Part shown: piece after piece, positions 52,134 to 60,459 of the stretch
Numbering within the stretch: the stretch's first letter is position 1
Layout of the letters: each line of letters begins with the position of its first letter
Source: Oleomonas cavernae
GTDB taxonomy: Bacteria; Pseudomonadota; Alphaproteobacteria; Zavarziniales; Zavarziniaceae
Assembly (NCBI RefSeq): GCF_003590945.1
Contig: NZ_QYUK01000011.1
Location: 1,578,001-1,642,000 of the forward strand
DNA: 64,000 nt
Direction of reading: 5' to 3'
The notes under the pieces: generated by a model
The model's database searches: none
Told to the model about the DNA's origin: nothing
Seen by the model: only the letters and a program-made list of their open reading frames with translations
Translations under genes and position numbers: made by a program

Positions 52134-53213
52134 TCAGATCAGGTCGGTGAGCGAGGCATAATAGCCTTCGAACCCGCGCCGCTTCTTCAGCACGGTTTCG
52201 AGGTATTCGCCCAGTACGGCGGTGTCCTGCACCGGATCCTTCACCACCGCACCGATCATGTTGGCGGCGAGTGTTTCAGGCGTCAGCCTGCCGTCGTTGA
52301 AGAAGGTGGCCTGGCTGATTCCGCCCACCATCACGGCGATTGCCTCGGCTGTCGAAAGCCCGCCCGAGGGCGACTTGAGCGCAACCTTGCCGTCCTCGGT
52401 CGCGCCTGAGCGCAGCTCGCGGAAGATGGACACCACCCGCGCCACTTCCTCGGCGACATTCTTGGGCGCCGGCAGGTCCAGACTCTGCGCCATCTCGCCC
52501 ACGCGCTTGACGATGATCGCCACTTCCTCCTCGGCGCTGGAGGGCAGCGGCAGCACGACGACGTTGAAGCGGCGCTTGAGCGCCGACGACAACTCGTTCA
52601 CCCCCTTGTCGCGATTGTTGGCAGTGGCAATGATGTTGAATCCGCGCCGTGCATAGACCGTGCTGTTGAGTTCCGGGATCGGCATCATCTTCTCGGAAAG
52701 CACGGTGATCAGCGTGTCCTGCACATCGCTGCCCATGCGCGTCAGCTCCTCGAAGCGGCAGAGCTGGCCGGCCTCCATCGCGCGCATCAGCGGGGTGGGG
52801 ACCAAGGCCTCGCGGCGCGGCCCGTGGGCGAGCAGTTGGGCATAGTTCCAGCCGTAACGGACCTGGTTCTCGTCGGTGCCGGCGGTGCACTGGATCACCA
52901 GCGTCGAGTCGCCCGTGATAGCCGCGGCCAGATGTTCGGACACCCAGGACTTGGCAGTGCCCGGCACGCCCAGCAGCAGGAGCGCGCGATCGGTGGCGAG
53001 GGTCGCCACCGCGGTCTCGATCAACCGGCGGTCGCCGACATATTTGGGCGTGATGGTGGTGCCGTCGGCAGCCGTCCCGCCCATGAGATAGGTCACCACC
53101 ACGCGCGGCGAGAGGGCCCAGCCGGGCGGGCGCTGCGTGGTATCGCCGGCGGCGAGCGCCTTGAGCTCGGCCGCATAGCTTTCCTCGGCAGGCAGGCGCA
53201 GTTTCTCGCTCAT
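52134..53213 (-). CDS. MoxR-family AAA+ ATPase
   Basis: A 359-residue AAA+ ATPase of the MoxR type. Walker A is GVPGTAKS (82-89). The Walker B region reads 'LCRFEELTR', with Glu-Glu in place of the usual Asp-Glu. Sensor 1 is 'NIIATANNRDKG' and the arginine finger region 'SALKRRFN'. It probably forms a hexamer that uses ATP to remodel a protein held by the VWA partner. Start ATG 53213 overlaps the DUF5691 stop by 4 bp. Confidence 0.93.
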   Translation of the reverse strand: MSEKLRLPAEESYAAELKALAAGDTTQRPPGWALSPRVVVTYLMGGTAADGTTITPKYVGDRRLIETAVATLATDRALLLLGVPGTAKSWVSEHLAAAITGDSTLVIQCTAGTDENQVRYGWNYAQLLAHGPRREALVPTPLMRAMEAGQLCRFEELTRMGSDVQDTLITVLSEKMMPIPELNSTVYARRGFNIIATANNRDKGVNELSSALKRRFNVVVLPLPSSAEEEVAIIVKRVGEMAQSLDLPAPKNVAEEVARVVSIFRELRSGATEDGKVALKSPSGGLSTAEAIAVMVGGISQATFFNDGRLTPETLAANMIGAVVKDPVQDTAVLGEYLETVLKKRRGFEGYYASLTDLI

Positions 53214-54631
53214 TCTTTCACCCCACTGTCGTCCAAGGCGGCGTTGAGCCGCAGCATGTCAAGGCGCGGATCGGCCCGCAGCAATCCGGCAGTGCCCAGC
53301 CGTTCCATGGCATGAATGGCGGCGGTACGCGAGGCGATCAGGCCCAGCGCCTGCAATTCGGCTGCCAGTTCGGCGGGTTTGCCACCTTCGGCTTCACCGA
53401 GCGAACCAGTCAGCGTGACGCCTGCGCGCATGTCGATCGCGCCGTCGATCCGGCCGCAGCCGCCCGCGATCCGCAGCGCGGTCTGGAAGCTCTCGCCGCC
53501 CCTCAACGCTCGATATGCGAGTTCCACGCGTCGTGCCGGATCGAGTCGCGATCGCAGCGCGAACAGCACCTGGATCTCGCGGACATCCTTGCGTTCCAGT
53601 GTGTCGAGGAGTGCCGCGATCAGCGGATCCGAGCCGGATCGCTCGACCATGGACACGAACTCGACATCCGCCAGAAGGTCCTCGCCCCAGTTCCAGATCG
53701 CGGGCAGGTCGTCGAGCGGCACCTGCAGCGCGGCAGCAAAGGCCGCGACCTCGGCATTGGCGAAGAGCACACGGCGGCGGGCGGCCTGTGCCGGGGTCTT
53801 GAGCGTCTGCGCGACCAGCACCTGCGTCCGCCGCAACAGGCCTTTGCTTTTGACCTCGAAGAACCTCGCCAATTCCGCCACGTCTTCGCCGGCTGTTGCG
53901 CCGTAGCCGAGGCGGCTGAGCAACGAAGCGGCCAGCCCCCTCACTTTGGGTGCGCGATCGGCAGCAGCGAGGGATCCCAGGAATACCGCATCGGCGTTGG
54001 ACAATTTGATTGCCAGCAGTCCCAGCAACCGCAGCCGCTCCTCCGCGCCCATGTCGGCGAGCTTGGCCTCCAGCAGCACGCGAGCTGCGTCCGGATCCCG
54101 TATCCTGAGATTGGCCAGAGCCGCCTTGCGCACCGCCGGCCAGTAGTCGGCCCAATTTTCGGCACTGAGCACATCTGGCATCCGTGTTCCTGCCGCGCCG
54201 GCTGATGCCGCCATTTCCGTCCAGTCCCGCCACGGCGCGTAGACGTCGGGGGTTTCCTCGTCGCTTGCCACCGGCATCCAATCGCCCGGGTGGACCGTCC
54301 ATCCGCGCGTGGTCAGGAAGCGAAGCATCTCGTTCCTGAGTCGCGCGTCCTTCATGGTCGTCAGATTGCGGCGCACGAGCGCGCGGGTGGCATCGGGAAC
54401 CGTCGGCAGTGCGAGTGCTGCAATATCTGACAGTACGCGCAGATCCACCGGCGGCTCTGCCGTCACGACCACGCCCAGGAATTGGCTCGACAGCGCGAGC
54501 AGCCGCAATTCAGCTTCCGCCGGTTCGGCACCAAGTTCATCTCGCCACATAGAAGCGGCTGGTGCCGCCGCCATGCCCATGGTCCAGCGCGTCAGTACGG
54601 CGCCCAGCCCGTCGTAGATTGCCTCAGCCAT
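53210..54631 (-). CDS. DUF5691 family protein
   Basis: A 473-residue mainly alpha-helical protein of the DUF5691 family, known from operons with SWIM, MoxR and VWA genes. Segments such as 'WPAVRKAALANLRIRDPDAARVLLEAKLADMGAEERLRLLGLL' (in part), repeated as pairs of helices, look like HEAT-type repeats, so it may be a scaffold. No catalytic motif is visible. Its start overlaps the SWIM gene stop by 8 bp and its stop overlaps moxR by 4 bp, showing strict co-translation. Confidence 0.8.
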   Translation of the reverse strand: MAEAIYDGLGAVLTRWTMGMAAAPAASMWRDELGAEPAEAELRLLALSSQFLGVVVTAEPPVDLRVLSDIAALALPTVPDATRALVRRNLTTMKDARLRNEMLRFLTTRGWTVHPGDWMPVASDEETPDVYAPWRDWTEMAASAGAAGTRMPDVLSAENWADYWPAVRKAALANLRIRDPDAARVLLEAKLADMGAEERLRLLGLLAIKLSNADAVFLGSLAAADRAPKVRGLAASLLSRLGYGATAGEDVAELARFFEVKSKGLLRRTQVLVAQTLKTPAQAARRRVLFANAEVAAFAAALQVPLDDLPAIWNWGEDLLADVEFVSMVERSGSDPLIAALLDTLERKDVREIQVLFALRSRLDPARRVELAYRALRGGESFQTALRIAGGCGRIDGAIDMRAGVTLTGSLGEAEGGKPAELAAELQALGLIASRTAAIHAMERLGTAGLLRADPRLDMLRLNAALDDSGVKE

Positions 54632-56009
54632 CGCCGATCCGCCCCCATCGGCTCTGAGCCGCCAGGAAGGTTAGCCGGCTGCCCGACCAGATTGCCGCCG
54701 CCTGCATTAGATCCGTGCCGCGCCACAGCCCCTCGGTATCGCCGGCGACGGGCAGGATGGTCGAACCATCCGCCGACCGCCACCAGGCATGGCCCGCGCT
54801 GTCGAGCGCGATTCGCCCCGCCGGCAGCAGCAGCGGCACCTCGAGCGTCCAGGGCTCGGCGAGCAGTGGCTCGCTCAGGGCATCGGTCAATGCGTTGTCC
54901 GGGGCAGGCCATTCCGGCGCGGTCGCGGCCTCCGCCGCCGCGCGCTGGACCAGCAGCGCGCGCAATGGCCGCTGCGCCGGATAGAAGACCAGTTCGCCCT
55001 GAAACCGCTCGCCCGGCGTGAACACGGATCCGCGCCGGCCCACGCTTGCCGGGAAAAAGTCGAGCAGCATCGCGAACCGCGGCCCCGTCGCGCCGAGATT
55101 GAGCAGCCAGCTTGTCTGCGACACCAGTCCGTCGCGCCGCGTCTGCACCTGCTCGGCCAAGACCTCCCAGCGCGCGCTCACGCGCAGCGCGTCGGGATGG
55201 GCCAGGACCGTCTCGCGCGCTTCCGCCGTGGCCACCGCGCGCCGGATCTCGGCGTCGCGCGGCGTGGCACGGAAGGCACGCGCGAGCAGCACCAGCTTGC
55301 CCAGTTCGACCACCGCGGCGCGCGGCCGGTCGCCGGCCGGCAGCGCCAGCAGCCGTCCCGGCAGTTCGTCGATCCGCCCGGCCAAGGTTCCGGCCTTGCC
55401 ATCGACCAGGCGCGCCGCGATCCGCCGGCAGCGGGCAGTCGCATCATCGATGAACGGGGGCAGCCCCATCCGAAGCTGGTCCCCGATCCATTGCTCGAGC
55501 GCGTCGAGCGCATCGAGGATCGTGCGCTCGGTATCCTCGGCGCGCTTGGCCGACGCTGCTTCGCGCCGGGCTGCCGCCTTGGGATCCTCGGCATCGTCCG
55601 GCAGGGCGACCTGCGCCGCATGCACGTCCTTGGCGGCGACCGGCACGTCGTCTGCTGGTTTCGGCTTGCCGCCGCCGGGGCGTCGCCGCCCCAGCCAGTC
55701 GCTCACCCAGTCAGGCGTATCGGCGGGGACGAAGGGCACAATCTCTTCGGCATTGAGCCACAGCAGGCCCAGCACATGCTTGCAGGGAAATTTGCGCGAC
55801 GGGCAGGTGCACTTGTTGCCCAGGTCGCGCAGATCGGCCATCACCCGGTAAGGATTTGCGCCGGAGCCCGAACACTCGCCCCAGACAAGCGCCCCATCCC
55901 GGCTCGTGCCGACACCGGACCATTTGGCGGGCTTGGCCAGACCGGCCGCCGCCTTGAGCGAGGATTGATCGGTTGCGAGTTGCTCGACCGCCTTCAGATC
56001 AATCGACAC
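54624..56009 (-). CDS. SWIM zinc-finger protein
   Basis: A 461-residue protein with a SWIM zinc finger near its N-terminus: C-T-C-P-S-R-K-F-P-C-K-H, that is C-x-C-x6-C-x-H at residues 67-78, followed by 'VLGLLWLN'. SWIM fingers bind nucleic acid or protein. The middle has a long helical, Ala/Arg-rich segment and the C-terminus is beta-rich. It is the first gene of the operon. I prefer GTG 56009 (AGGGTG upstream, family-like N-terminus); the frame extends to a TTG at 56051. It is divergent from an arsR gene across about 170 bp. Confidence 0.88.
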   Translation of the reverse strand: MSIDLKAVEQLATDQSSLKAAAGLAKPAKWSGVGTSRDGALVWGECSGSGANPYRVMADLRDLGNKCTCPSRKFPCKHVLGLLWLNAEEIVPFVPADTPDWVSDWLGRRRPGGGKPKPADDVPVAAKDVHAAQVALPDDAEDPKAAARREAASAKRAEDTERTILDALDALEQWIGDQLRMGLPPFIDDATARCRRIAARLVDGKAGTLAGRIDELPGRLLALPAGDRPRAAVVELGKLVLLARAFRATPRDAEIRRAVATAEARETVLAHPDALRVSARWEVLAEQVQTRRDGLVSQTSWLLNLGATGPRFAMLLDFFPASVGRRGSVFTPGERFQGELVFYPAQRPLRALLVQRAAAEAATAPEWPAPDNALTDALSEPLLAEPWTLEVPLLLPAGRIALDSAGHAWWRSADGSTILPVAGDTEGLWRGTDLMQAAAIWSGSRLTFLAAQSRWGRIGDG

Positions 56010-56131
56010 ACCGTCACCCTGCCCCGATTCAACTGTCAGTATATGCCGCAAAAATTAAACCTCAATGTCGCTGCGAGACAGCCGATCTGACGCTGCGCCC
56101 AAGCTCTCCCCAACTTCCCGGTTGACTCACG

Positions 56132-56176
56132 CATAACTCGCTGGTTATTGATTTAACCAATAGCTGGCGAGTTATG
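56132..56176. promoter_or_regulatory. 45-bp imperfect palindrome, probable ArsR operator
   Basis: CATAACTCGC (56132-56141) and GCGAGTTATG (56167-56176) are perfect 10-bp inverted repeats. Inside them TGGTTA and TAACCA pair as well, giving an AT-rich two-fold site. It ends eight bases before the ArsR start, so binding would block the promoter, as in autoregulated ArsR repressors. It may also influence the divergent SWIM operon. Confidence 0.6.
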
Positions 56177-56183
56177 GATTCCG

Positions 56184-56507
56184 ATGCCCCTGCGTCACGC
56201 CCTGCTGTTTCGAACGCTCGCGGATCCGACCCGGCGTGCCCTCTTCGAGCGGCTGTGCCGTGACGGGGAGCAGACGGTGGGGGCCCTGACGGCGCGGGCC
56301 GGGGTTTCGCAACCGGCCGTCTCGAAGCACCTGGGCGTCCTCAAGCAGGCGGGGCTGGTGTTCGACCGCCATGAAGGCCGCCAGACCCACTACCGCGCGA
56401 TGCCCGGCGCCCTGGCCCCGCTGATCGACTGGACAAGCCAGATGGCCGGCTTCTGGGAAAGCCGCTTCGACGATCTCGAAAACCTGCTGAAAAGGATGGA
56501 CCAATGA
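56184..56507 (+). CDS. ArsR-family transcriptional regulator
   Basis: A 107-residue winged-helix repressor. The HTH covers 'QTVGALTARAGVSQPAVSKHLGVLKQAGLV' (about 29-58, shown in part). It lacks the Cys-rich metal site of arsenic sensors, and belongs to the group found next to SRPBCC/AHSA1 genes. It likely autoregulates through the palindrome immediately upstream. Its stop overlaps the SRPBCC start by 4 bp. Confidence 0.92.
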   Translation: MPLRHALLFRTLADPTRRALFERLCRDGEQTVGALTARAGVSQPAVSKHLGVLKQAGLVFDRHEGRQTHYRAMPGALAPLIDWTSQMAGFWESRFDDLENLLKRMDQ

Positions 56508-56917
56508 CCGATACCGCGGCCGAAACGCTCTGCGTCGTTGTCGAACGGGAGGTCGCCTTCCCGGCGGAGAAGATCTGGCGCGCGCTCACACAGCCGCACC
56601 TGATCGAGGAATGGCTGATGAAGAACGACTTCAAGCCGGTCGTGGACCACCGTTTCAATCTTCAGGCAGACTGGGGCAGCGTCGGCTGCCAGGTCCTGGC
56701 GGTCGAGCCGAACAGGACGCTGTCCTACACCTGGGGCGCCCTTGGCCTCGAGAGCGTGGTGACCTGGACTCTCACGCCGACGAGCACGGGGACCCGCCTG
56801 CGCATGGAACAGTCGGGCTTCCGGCCGGACCAGCGGCAGGCCTACCAGGGCGCCAGGTTCGGCTGGCCGAAGTTCTTTGCCGGCCTGGAGCAGGTCCTGG
56901 CGGGGATGGCAGACTGA
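56504..56917 (+). CDS. SRPBCC (AHSA1-like) domain protein
   Basis: A 137-residue protein with one SRPBCC/START-like hydrophobic-ligand domain: 'VEREVAFPAEKIWRALTQPHLIEEWL' at the N-terminus (in part), then 'RTLSYTWGALGLESVVTWTL', and a C-terminal helix 'GWPKFFAGLEQVLAGM'. Family members bind small hydrophobic ligands or chaperones. It is translationally coupled to the ArsR gene by ATGA, a very common pairing. Ligand unknown. Confidence 0.92.
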   Translation: MTDTAAETLCVVVEREVAFPAEKIWRALTQPHLIEEWLMKNDFKPVVDHRFNLQADWGSVGCQVLAVEPNRTLSYTWGALGLESVVTWTLTPTSTGTRLRMEQSGFRPDQRQAYQGARFGWPKFFAGLEQVLAGMAD

Positions 56918-56935
56918 AATGTGTGGGTGAACGCG

Positions 56936-57358
56936 ATGGCAAAGACCACATCCAAGACGCCGGCCCTCCTCTCTGGCGGCAACCCTCAGATCGCGAAGGC
57001 CGACGGCGATGCCCCCGTGCAGGCCTATATCGCGGCCATGCCGGGCTGGAAAAGCGATGCCGGGCGCCGCCTCGACGCGCTCATCGTGCGCACCGTCCCC
57101 GGCGTGCGCAAGGCGGTCAAATGGAACTCGCCGCTGTACGGCATCGAGGGCCAGGGCTGGTTCCTCGGCATCCATTGCTTCACGAAGTATATCAAGGTGG
57201 CGTTCTTCCGCGGCGCGGCGCTGCGTCCCGTTCCCCCGGTCTCATCCAAGGACAAGGACACGCGCTACTTCCACATCCACGAGGGCGACGAACTCGACGA
57301 GGCACTGGTGGCGCGTTGGATCGGCCAGGCATCGGCCCTGCCCGGCTGGGTCCCGTAG
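56936..57358 (+). CDS. DUF1801 domain protein
   Basis: A 140-residue DUF1801 protein. Family residues 'VQAYIAAMPGWKSDAGRRLDALI' and 'KAVKWNSPLYGIEGQGWFLGIH' (in part) are present, followed by 'KYIKVAFFRGAAL'. Function is unknown; members fold like small ligand-binding domains. I prefer ATG 56936 (GGTGA upstream); GTG 56921, 3 bp after the SRPBCC stop, is an alternative. Same operon as arsR and the SRPBCC gene. Confidence 0.85.
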   Translation: MAKTTSKTPALLSGGNPQIAKADGDAPVQAYIAAMPGWKSDAGRRLDALIVRTVPGVRKAVKWNSPLYGIEGQGWFLGIHCFTKYIKVAFFRGAALRPVPPVSSKDKDTRYFHIHEGDELDEALVARWIGQASALPGWVP

Positions 57359-57396
57359 CGCGGCCGAGAATCTTCAAACGGAAAGAGGGAAACATC

Positions 57397-57795
57397 GTGA
57401 GCAAGAGCGCACCTCGACAAGAAGCCGACCCCGCCCGGCTGATCGACGAGCGGATCAGGGAGTTGGGCGACTGGCGGGGCGAGATGCTCGCCCGGCTGCG
57501 CGCCCTGATCCGGCAGGCCGACCCCGAGGTGATCGAGGAGTGGAAGTGGCGCGGCGTGCCCGTGTGGTATCACGACGGCATGATCTGCACCGGCGAGACC
57601 TACAAGAGTGTCGTCAAGATGACCTTTGCCAAAGGGGCCGCCCTCGACGACCCGTCGGGCCTGTTCAATTCCAGCCTCGACGGCAACACCCGGCGTGCCA
57701 TCGACTTCCACGAAGGCGAGAAGATAAACGAGGCGGCCTTGAAGGCGCTTATCCGCGCGGCCGTAACGCTGAACGCCGCATCGTCCCGGCGCTAG
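57397..57795 (+). CDS. DUF1801-like protein
   Basis: A 132-residue second DUF1801-type protein with 'RIRELGDWRGEMLARLRALIRQADP', 'EEWKWRGVPVWYHDGMICTGE' and 'KSVVKMTFAKGAAL' (each in part). The start is GTG 57397, with GAGG eight to eleven bases upstream; the longer frame upstream overlaps the SRPBCC and first DUF1801 genes in the wrong frame. It is 38 bp after the first DUF1801 gene. Its last 4 bp overlap the convergent LysR gene. Confidence 0.83.
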   Translation: MSKSAPRQEADPARLIDERIRELGDWRGEMLARLRALIRQADPEVIEEWKWRGVPVWYHDGMICTGETYKSVVKMTFAKGAALDDPSGLFNSSLDGNTRRAIDFHEGEKINEAALKALIRAAVTLNAASSRR

Positions 57796-58685
57796 GCTCG
57801 GTAGCGAAGGGCCGCGATGAACGCCGCCAGGGCGGGCGGCGACTGCCGCCGGCTGGGGTGATAGAGGTAATAGCCGGGAAATGTCGGGCACCACGCCTCC
57901 AGGGTCCGCATCAGGCGGCCGGCTTCGATATCAGCCACCACCTCATCCTCGTAGACATAGGCAAGCCCCTGCCCGACCAGGACGGCCTCGCGGATCAGGT
58001 CGGCGTTGTTGAAGATGAGGGGACCGTCGACCCGAACCTGGAACGGCCGCCCCTTCTCCTCGAAATCCCAGGCGTAGAGCCCACCGGACCTGATGTGCCG
58101 GTAGTTGATGCAGCGGTGGCCCGAAAGCTCGCGGGGGGTCGAGGGTGCCGGATGCGCGGCGAAATAGGCCGGCGCGCCGACGACGGCCATCTTGATGTCC
58201 GGCCCGATGCGGACCGCGATCATGTCCTTCTCGACGATGTCGCCGAAGCGGATGCCGGCATCGATGCGTTCCGCGACGATGTCGGTCAGGTTGTCGTCGA
58301 TGATCATGTCGACCCGGATATCGGGATGGGCCGCGAGGAAACCCGGCAGGACCGGCATGACGACGGACGACACCGCATGCTTGGTCGCGGTGATGCGGAT
58401 GGTGCCGGCGGGCTTCCCGCGCAGGGCGCCGACGGCGTCGACGCCTGAAGAAATCTCGTCCAGGGCGGGGCGCAGCGAGCGCAGCAGCGTCTCGCCCGCC
58501 TGCGTCGTCGAAACCGAGCGTGTGGTCCGCGCCAGGAGGCGCACGCCGAGCCGCTCCTCCAGGGCCTTCATGGCGTGGCTCAAGGCCGACTGGGACATGC
58601 CGAGTTCAGCCGCCGCCCGGGTGAAACTGCCCTGCTCGGCGACAACGGCGAAGGCGGCGAGGTCGTAAAGGTCGTCCCGCTTCAT
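57792..58685 (-). CDS. LysR-family transcriptional regulator
   Basis: A 297-residue LysR regulator. The N-terminal HTH is 'GSFTRAAAELGMSQSALSHAMKALEERLGVRLLAR' (shown in part), and residues 95-290 are the periplasmic-binding-like effector domain. It is divergent from the flavin oxidoreductase/molybdenum hydroxylase operon across 136 bp, so it probably activates that operon and represses itself in response to a pathway metabolite. Confidence 0.93.
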   Translation of the reverse strand: MKRDDLYDLAAFAVVAEQGSFTRAAAELGMSQSALSHAMKALEERLGVRLLARTTRSVSTTQAGETLLRSLRPALDEISSGVDAVGALRGKPAGTIRITATKHAVSSVVMPVLPGFLAAHPDIRVDMIIDDNLTDIVAERIDAGIRFGDIVEKDMIAVRIGPDIKMAVVGAPAYFAAHPAPSTPRELSGHRCINYRHIRSGGLYAWDFEEKGRPFQVRVDGPLIFNNADLIREAVLVGQGLAYVYEDEVVADIEAGRLMRTLEAWCPTFPGYYLYHPSRRQSPPALAAFIAALRYRA

Positions 58686-58687
58686 TC

Positions 58688-58716
58688 ATGCACCACATAC
58701 ATAGACCCAAGTGCAT
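58688..58716. promoter_or_regulatory. candidate LysR binding site
   Basis: ATGCAC (58688-58693) and GTGCAT (58711-58716) are inverted repeats in the LysR-oxidoreductase intergenic region, immediately before the LysR ATG. The half-sites lie 23 bp apart centre to centre. Spacing is wider than the classic T-N11-A box, so this is tentative. Confidence 0.35.
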
Positions 58717-58821
58717 TATAGCGGCTAATCGAATTGAGCCACCAGGACTATCTGATTGTCAGCGATCCCGGACGGCCGCCGAAGGTCAGGCCGGATCAAC
58801 CACAGGCAGACAGGTACCCCA

Positions 58822-59991
58822 GTGAACCAGGCACGCCACAAACTGTTCGAACCCTTCGCCTTTGCCGAGGGAATCACCTTACGCAACCGCGTCGTGATGG
58901 CGCCCATGACCACCTGGGCCGGCAACGCGAACGGGACCGTTTCCGACGCGGAGCTTGACTACTATCGCCGCCGGGTGGGCGGCGTCGGCCTCGTGATCAC
59001 CGGATGCACCCACGTCCTGGCGAACGGCATCGGCTTTACCAACGAATTCGCCGCCTGGGACGACAGCTTCGTGCCCAGCCTGCGGCGGCTGGCGGCGGCT
59101 GCAAAGAGCGGCGGGGCACCCGCCGTGCTCCAGATCTTCCACGCCGGCAACAAGGCCATTCCGGCCCTGGTGCCGGGCGGCGAGGTCGTCAGCGCGAGCG
59201 CCGTCGCCACCGAGGCAGGCCCCTTCAGCCCCGCGCTCACGCCGCGGGCGCTGACCCATGACGAAATCCTCGACGTCATTGATGCGTTCGGCGCGGCGAC
59301 GCGGCGCGCCATCGAGGCGGGCTTCGACGGCGTCGAACTGCACGGCGCCCACGGCTTCCTGATCCAGAATTTCTTCTCGCCCAAGTTCAACCAGCGGGCG
59401 GACGACTGGGGCGGCTCGCTCGAAAACCGCCTGCGCTTCCCGCTGGCGGTGGTGGAGGCGGTCAAGCGGGTGATCGAGGCTCATGCCACCCGGCCCTTCC
59501 TGCTTGGCTACCGCCTCTCGCCGGACGAGCCGGACGCAGGCGGGCTGCGCATCGACGATACTTTTGTGCTGATCGACAGGCTGGTCGACAGCGGCATCGA
59601 CTATCTCCACGCCTCGCTGGCGAACCTGCTCGAGGCCAGGCCGGTTGGCGACCATGGCGCGGCGACGACCGCCAGGCTGATCCTCGACCATGTTGCCGGG
59701 CGCCTGCCCGTCATCGCCGCCGGCCAGATCAGGACGCCCGACCAAGCCGCAAAGGCCATGGAACTGGGGCTGTCGCTCGTCGCCATCGGTCAGGGCCTGG
59801 TGATGAATCCGGGCTGGGTCGAACTGGCGAAGATCGATCTCGACGAGCGGATCGACACCGCACTGAACCCGTCGAAAGTCCCCTATATCGCCATCCCGGA
59901 CAAGCTGTGGACGGTGATCGAGGCGACCACGGGCTGGTTCGAGCTTCAGGCGGAACCGCAGCACACCGAGGCCCAGGCAGCGCAAGGATGA
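58822..59991 (+). CDS. NADH:flavin oxidoreductase, old yellow enzyme family
   Basis: A 389-residue FMN-dependent TIM-barrel oxidoreductase. It starts 'LFEPFAFAEGITLRNRVVMAPMTTWAGN', seen as N-R-V-V-M-A-P-M-T, and has the active-site 'ELHGAHGFLIQNFFSPKFNQR' (in part) and 'DDWGGSLENRLRF'. It likely reduces an activated C=C bond. GTG 58822 matches the usual N-terminus; an upstream TTG frame (58756) does not. The iron-sulfur subunit gene begins 4 bp after its stop. Confidence 0.92.
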   Translation: MNQARHKLFEPFAFAEGITLRNRVVMAPMTTWAGNANGTVSDAELDYYRRRVGGVGLVITGCTHVLANGIGFTNEFAAWDDSFVPSLRRLAAAAKSGGAPAVLQIFHAGNKAIPALVPGGEVVSASAVATEAGPFSPALTPRALTHDEILDVIDAFGAATRRAIEAGFDGVELHGAHGFLIQNFFSPKFNQRADDWGGSLENRLRFPLAVVEAVKRVIEAHATRPFLLGYRLSPDEPDAGGLRIDDTFVLIDRLVDSGIDYLHASLANLLEARPVGDHGAATTARLILDHVAGRLPVIAAGQIRTPDQAAKAMELGLSLVAIGQGLVMNPGWVELAKIDLDERIDTALNPSKVPYIAIPDKLWTVIEATTGWFELQAEPQHTEAQAAQG

Positions 59992-59995
59992 GTTC

Positions 59996-60457
59996 ATGGC
60001 CTATGATCTGACCATCAACGGTGAGCGCCGAAGCGTCGACGCCGATGGCGATACGCCGCTGCTCTGGGCCCTTCGCGACATCCTGGGCATGACCGGCACC
60101 AAGTACGGCTGCGGCATTGCGCAATGCGGCGCCTGCACCGTCCATATCGACGGCCTGCCGGCACGATCGTGCCAGACGCCGATCGACAGTGTCGGAACCT
60201 CGGCGATCACGACGATCGAGGCGATCCACACGACCCCCAGCGGCCTGAAGATTCAGCAGGCCTGGCAGGATCTCGACGTGGTGCAGTGCGGCTACTGCCA
60301 GTCCGGACAGATCATGTCCGCGGCGGCGCTGCTGGTCGAGAAGCCCGACCCGACGGATGCCGACATCGACGAAGCCATGTCGGGCAACATCTGTCGTTGC
60401 GGCACCTATGTCCGCATTCGTGAAGCGATCAAATACGCCGCGAAACAGGGAGGCTGA
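59996..60457 (+). CDS. molybdenum hydroxylase [2Fe-2S] subunit
   Basis: A 153-residue small subunit of the xanthine oxidase family, IorA/CoxS type. The first cluster motif is 'GCGIAQCGACTV' with a further Cys at 'RSCQ', and the second is 'CGYCQSGQIM' with 'NICRCGTY'. It passes electrons from the molybdenum centre. AAGGA precedes the ATG. It is 2 bp upstream of the large subunit. No cytochrome partner gene is nearby. Confidence 0.95.
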   Translation: MAYDLTINGERRSVDADGDTPLLWALRDILGMTGTKYGCGIAQCGACTVHIDGLPARSCQTPIDSVGTSAITTIEAIHTTPSGLKIQQAWQDLDVVQCGYCQSGQIMSAAALLVEKPDPTDADIDEAMSGNICRCGTYVRIREAIKYAAKQGG

Positions 60458-60459
60458 CC

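Noticed and set aside
56184..56507. Arsenic-responsive ArsR
   Set aside because: No cysteine metal site, and the neighbours are SRPBCC and DUF1801 genes rather than arsenic resistance genes.
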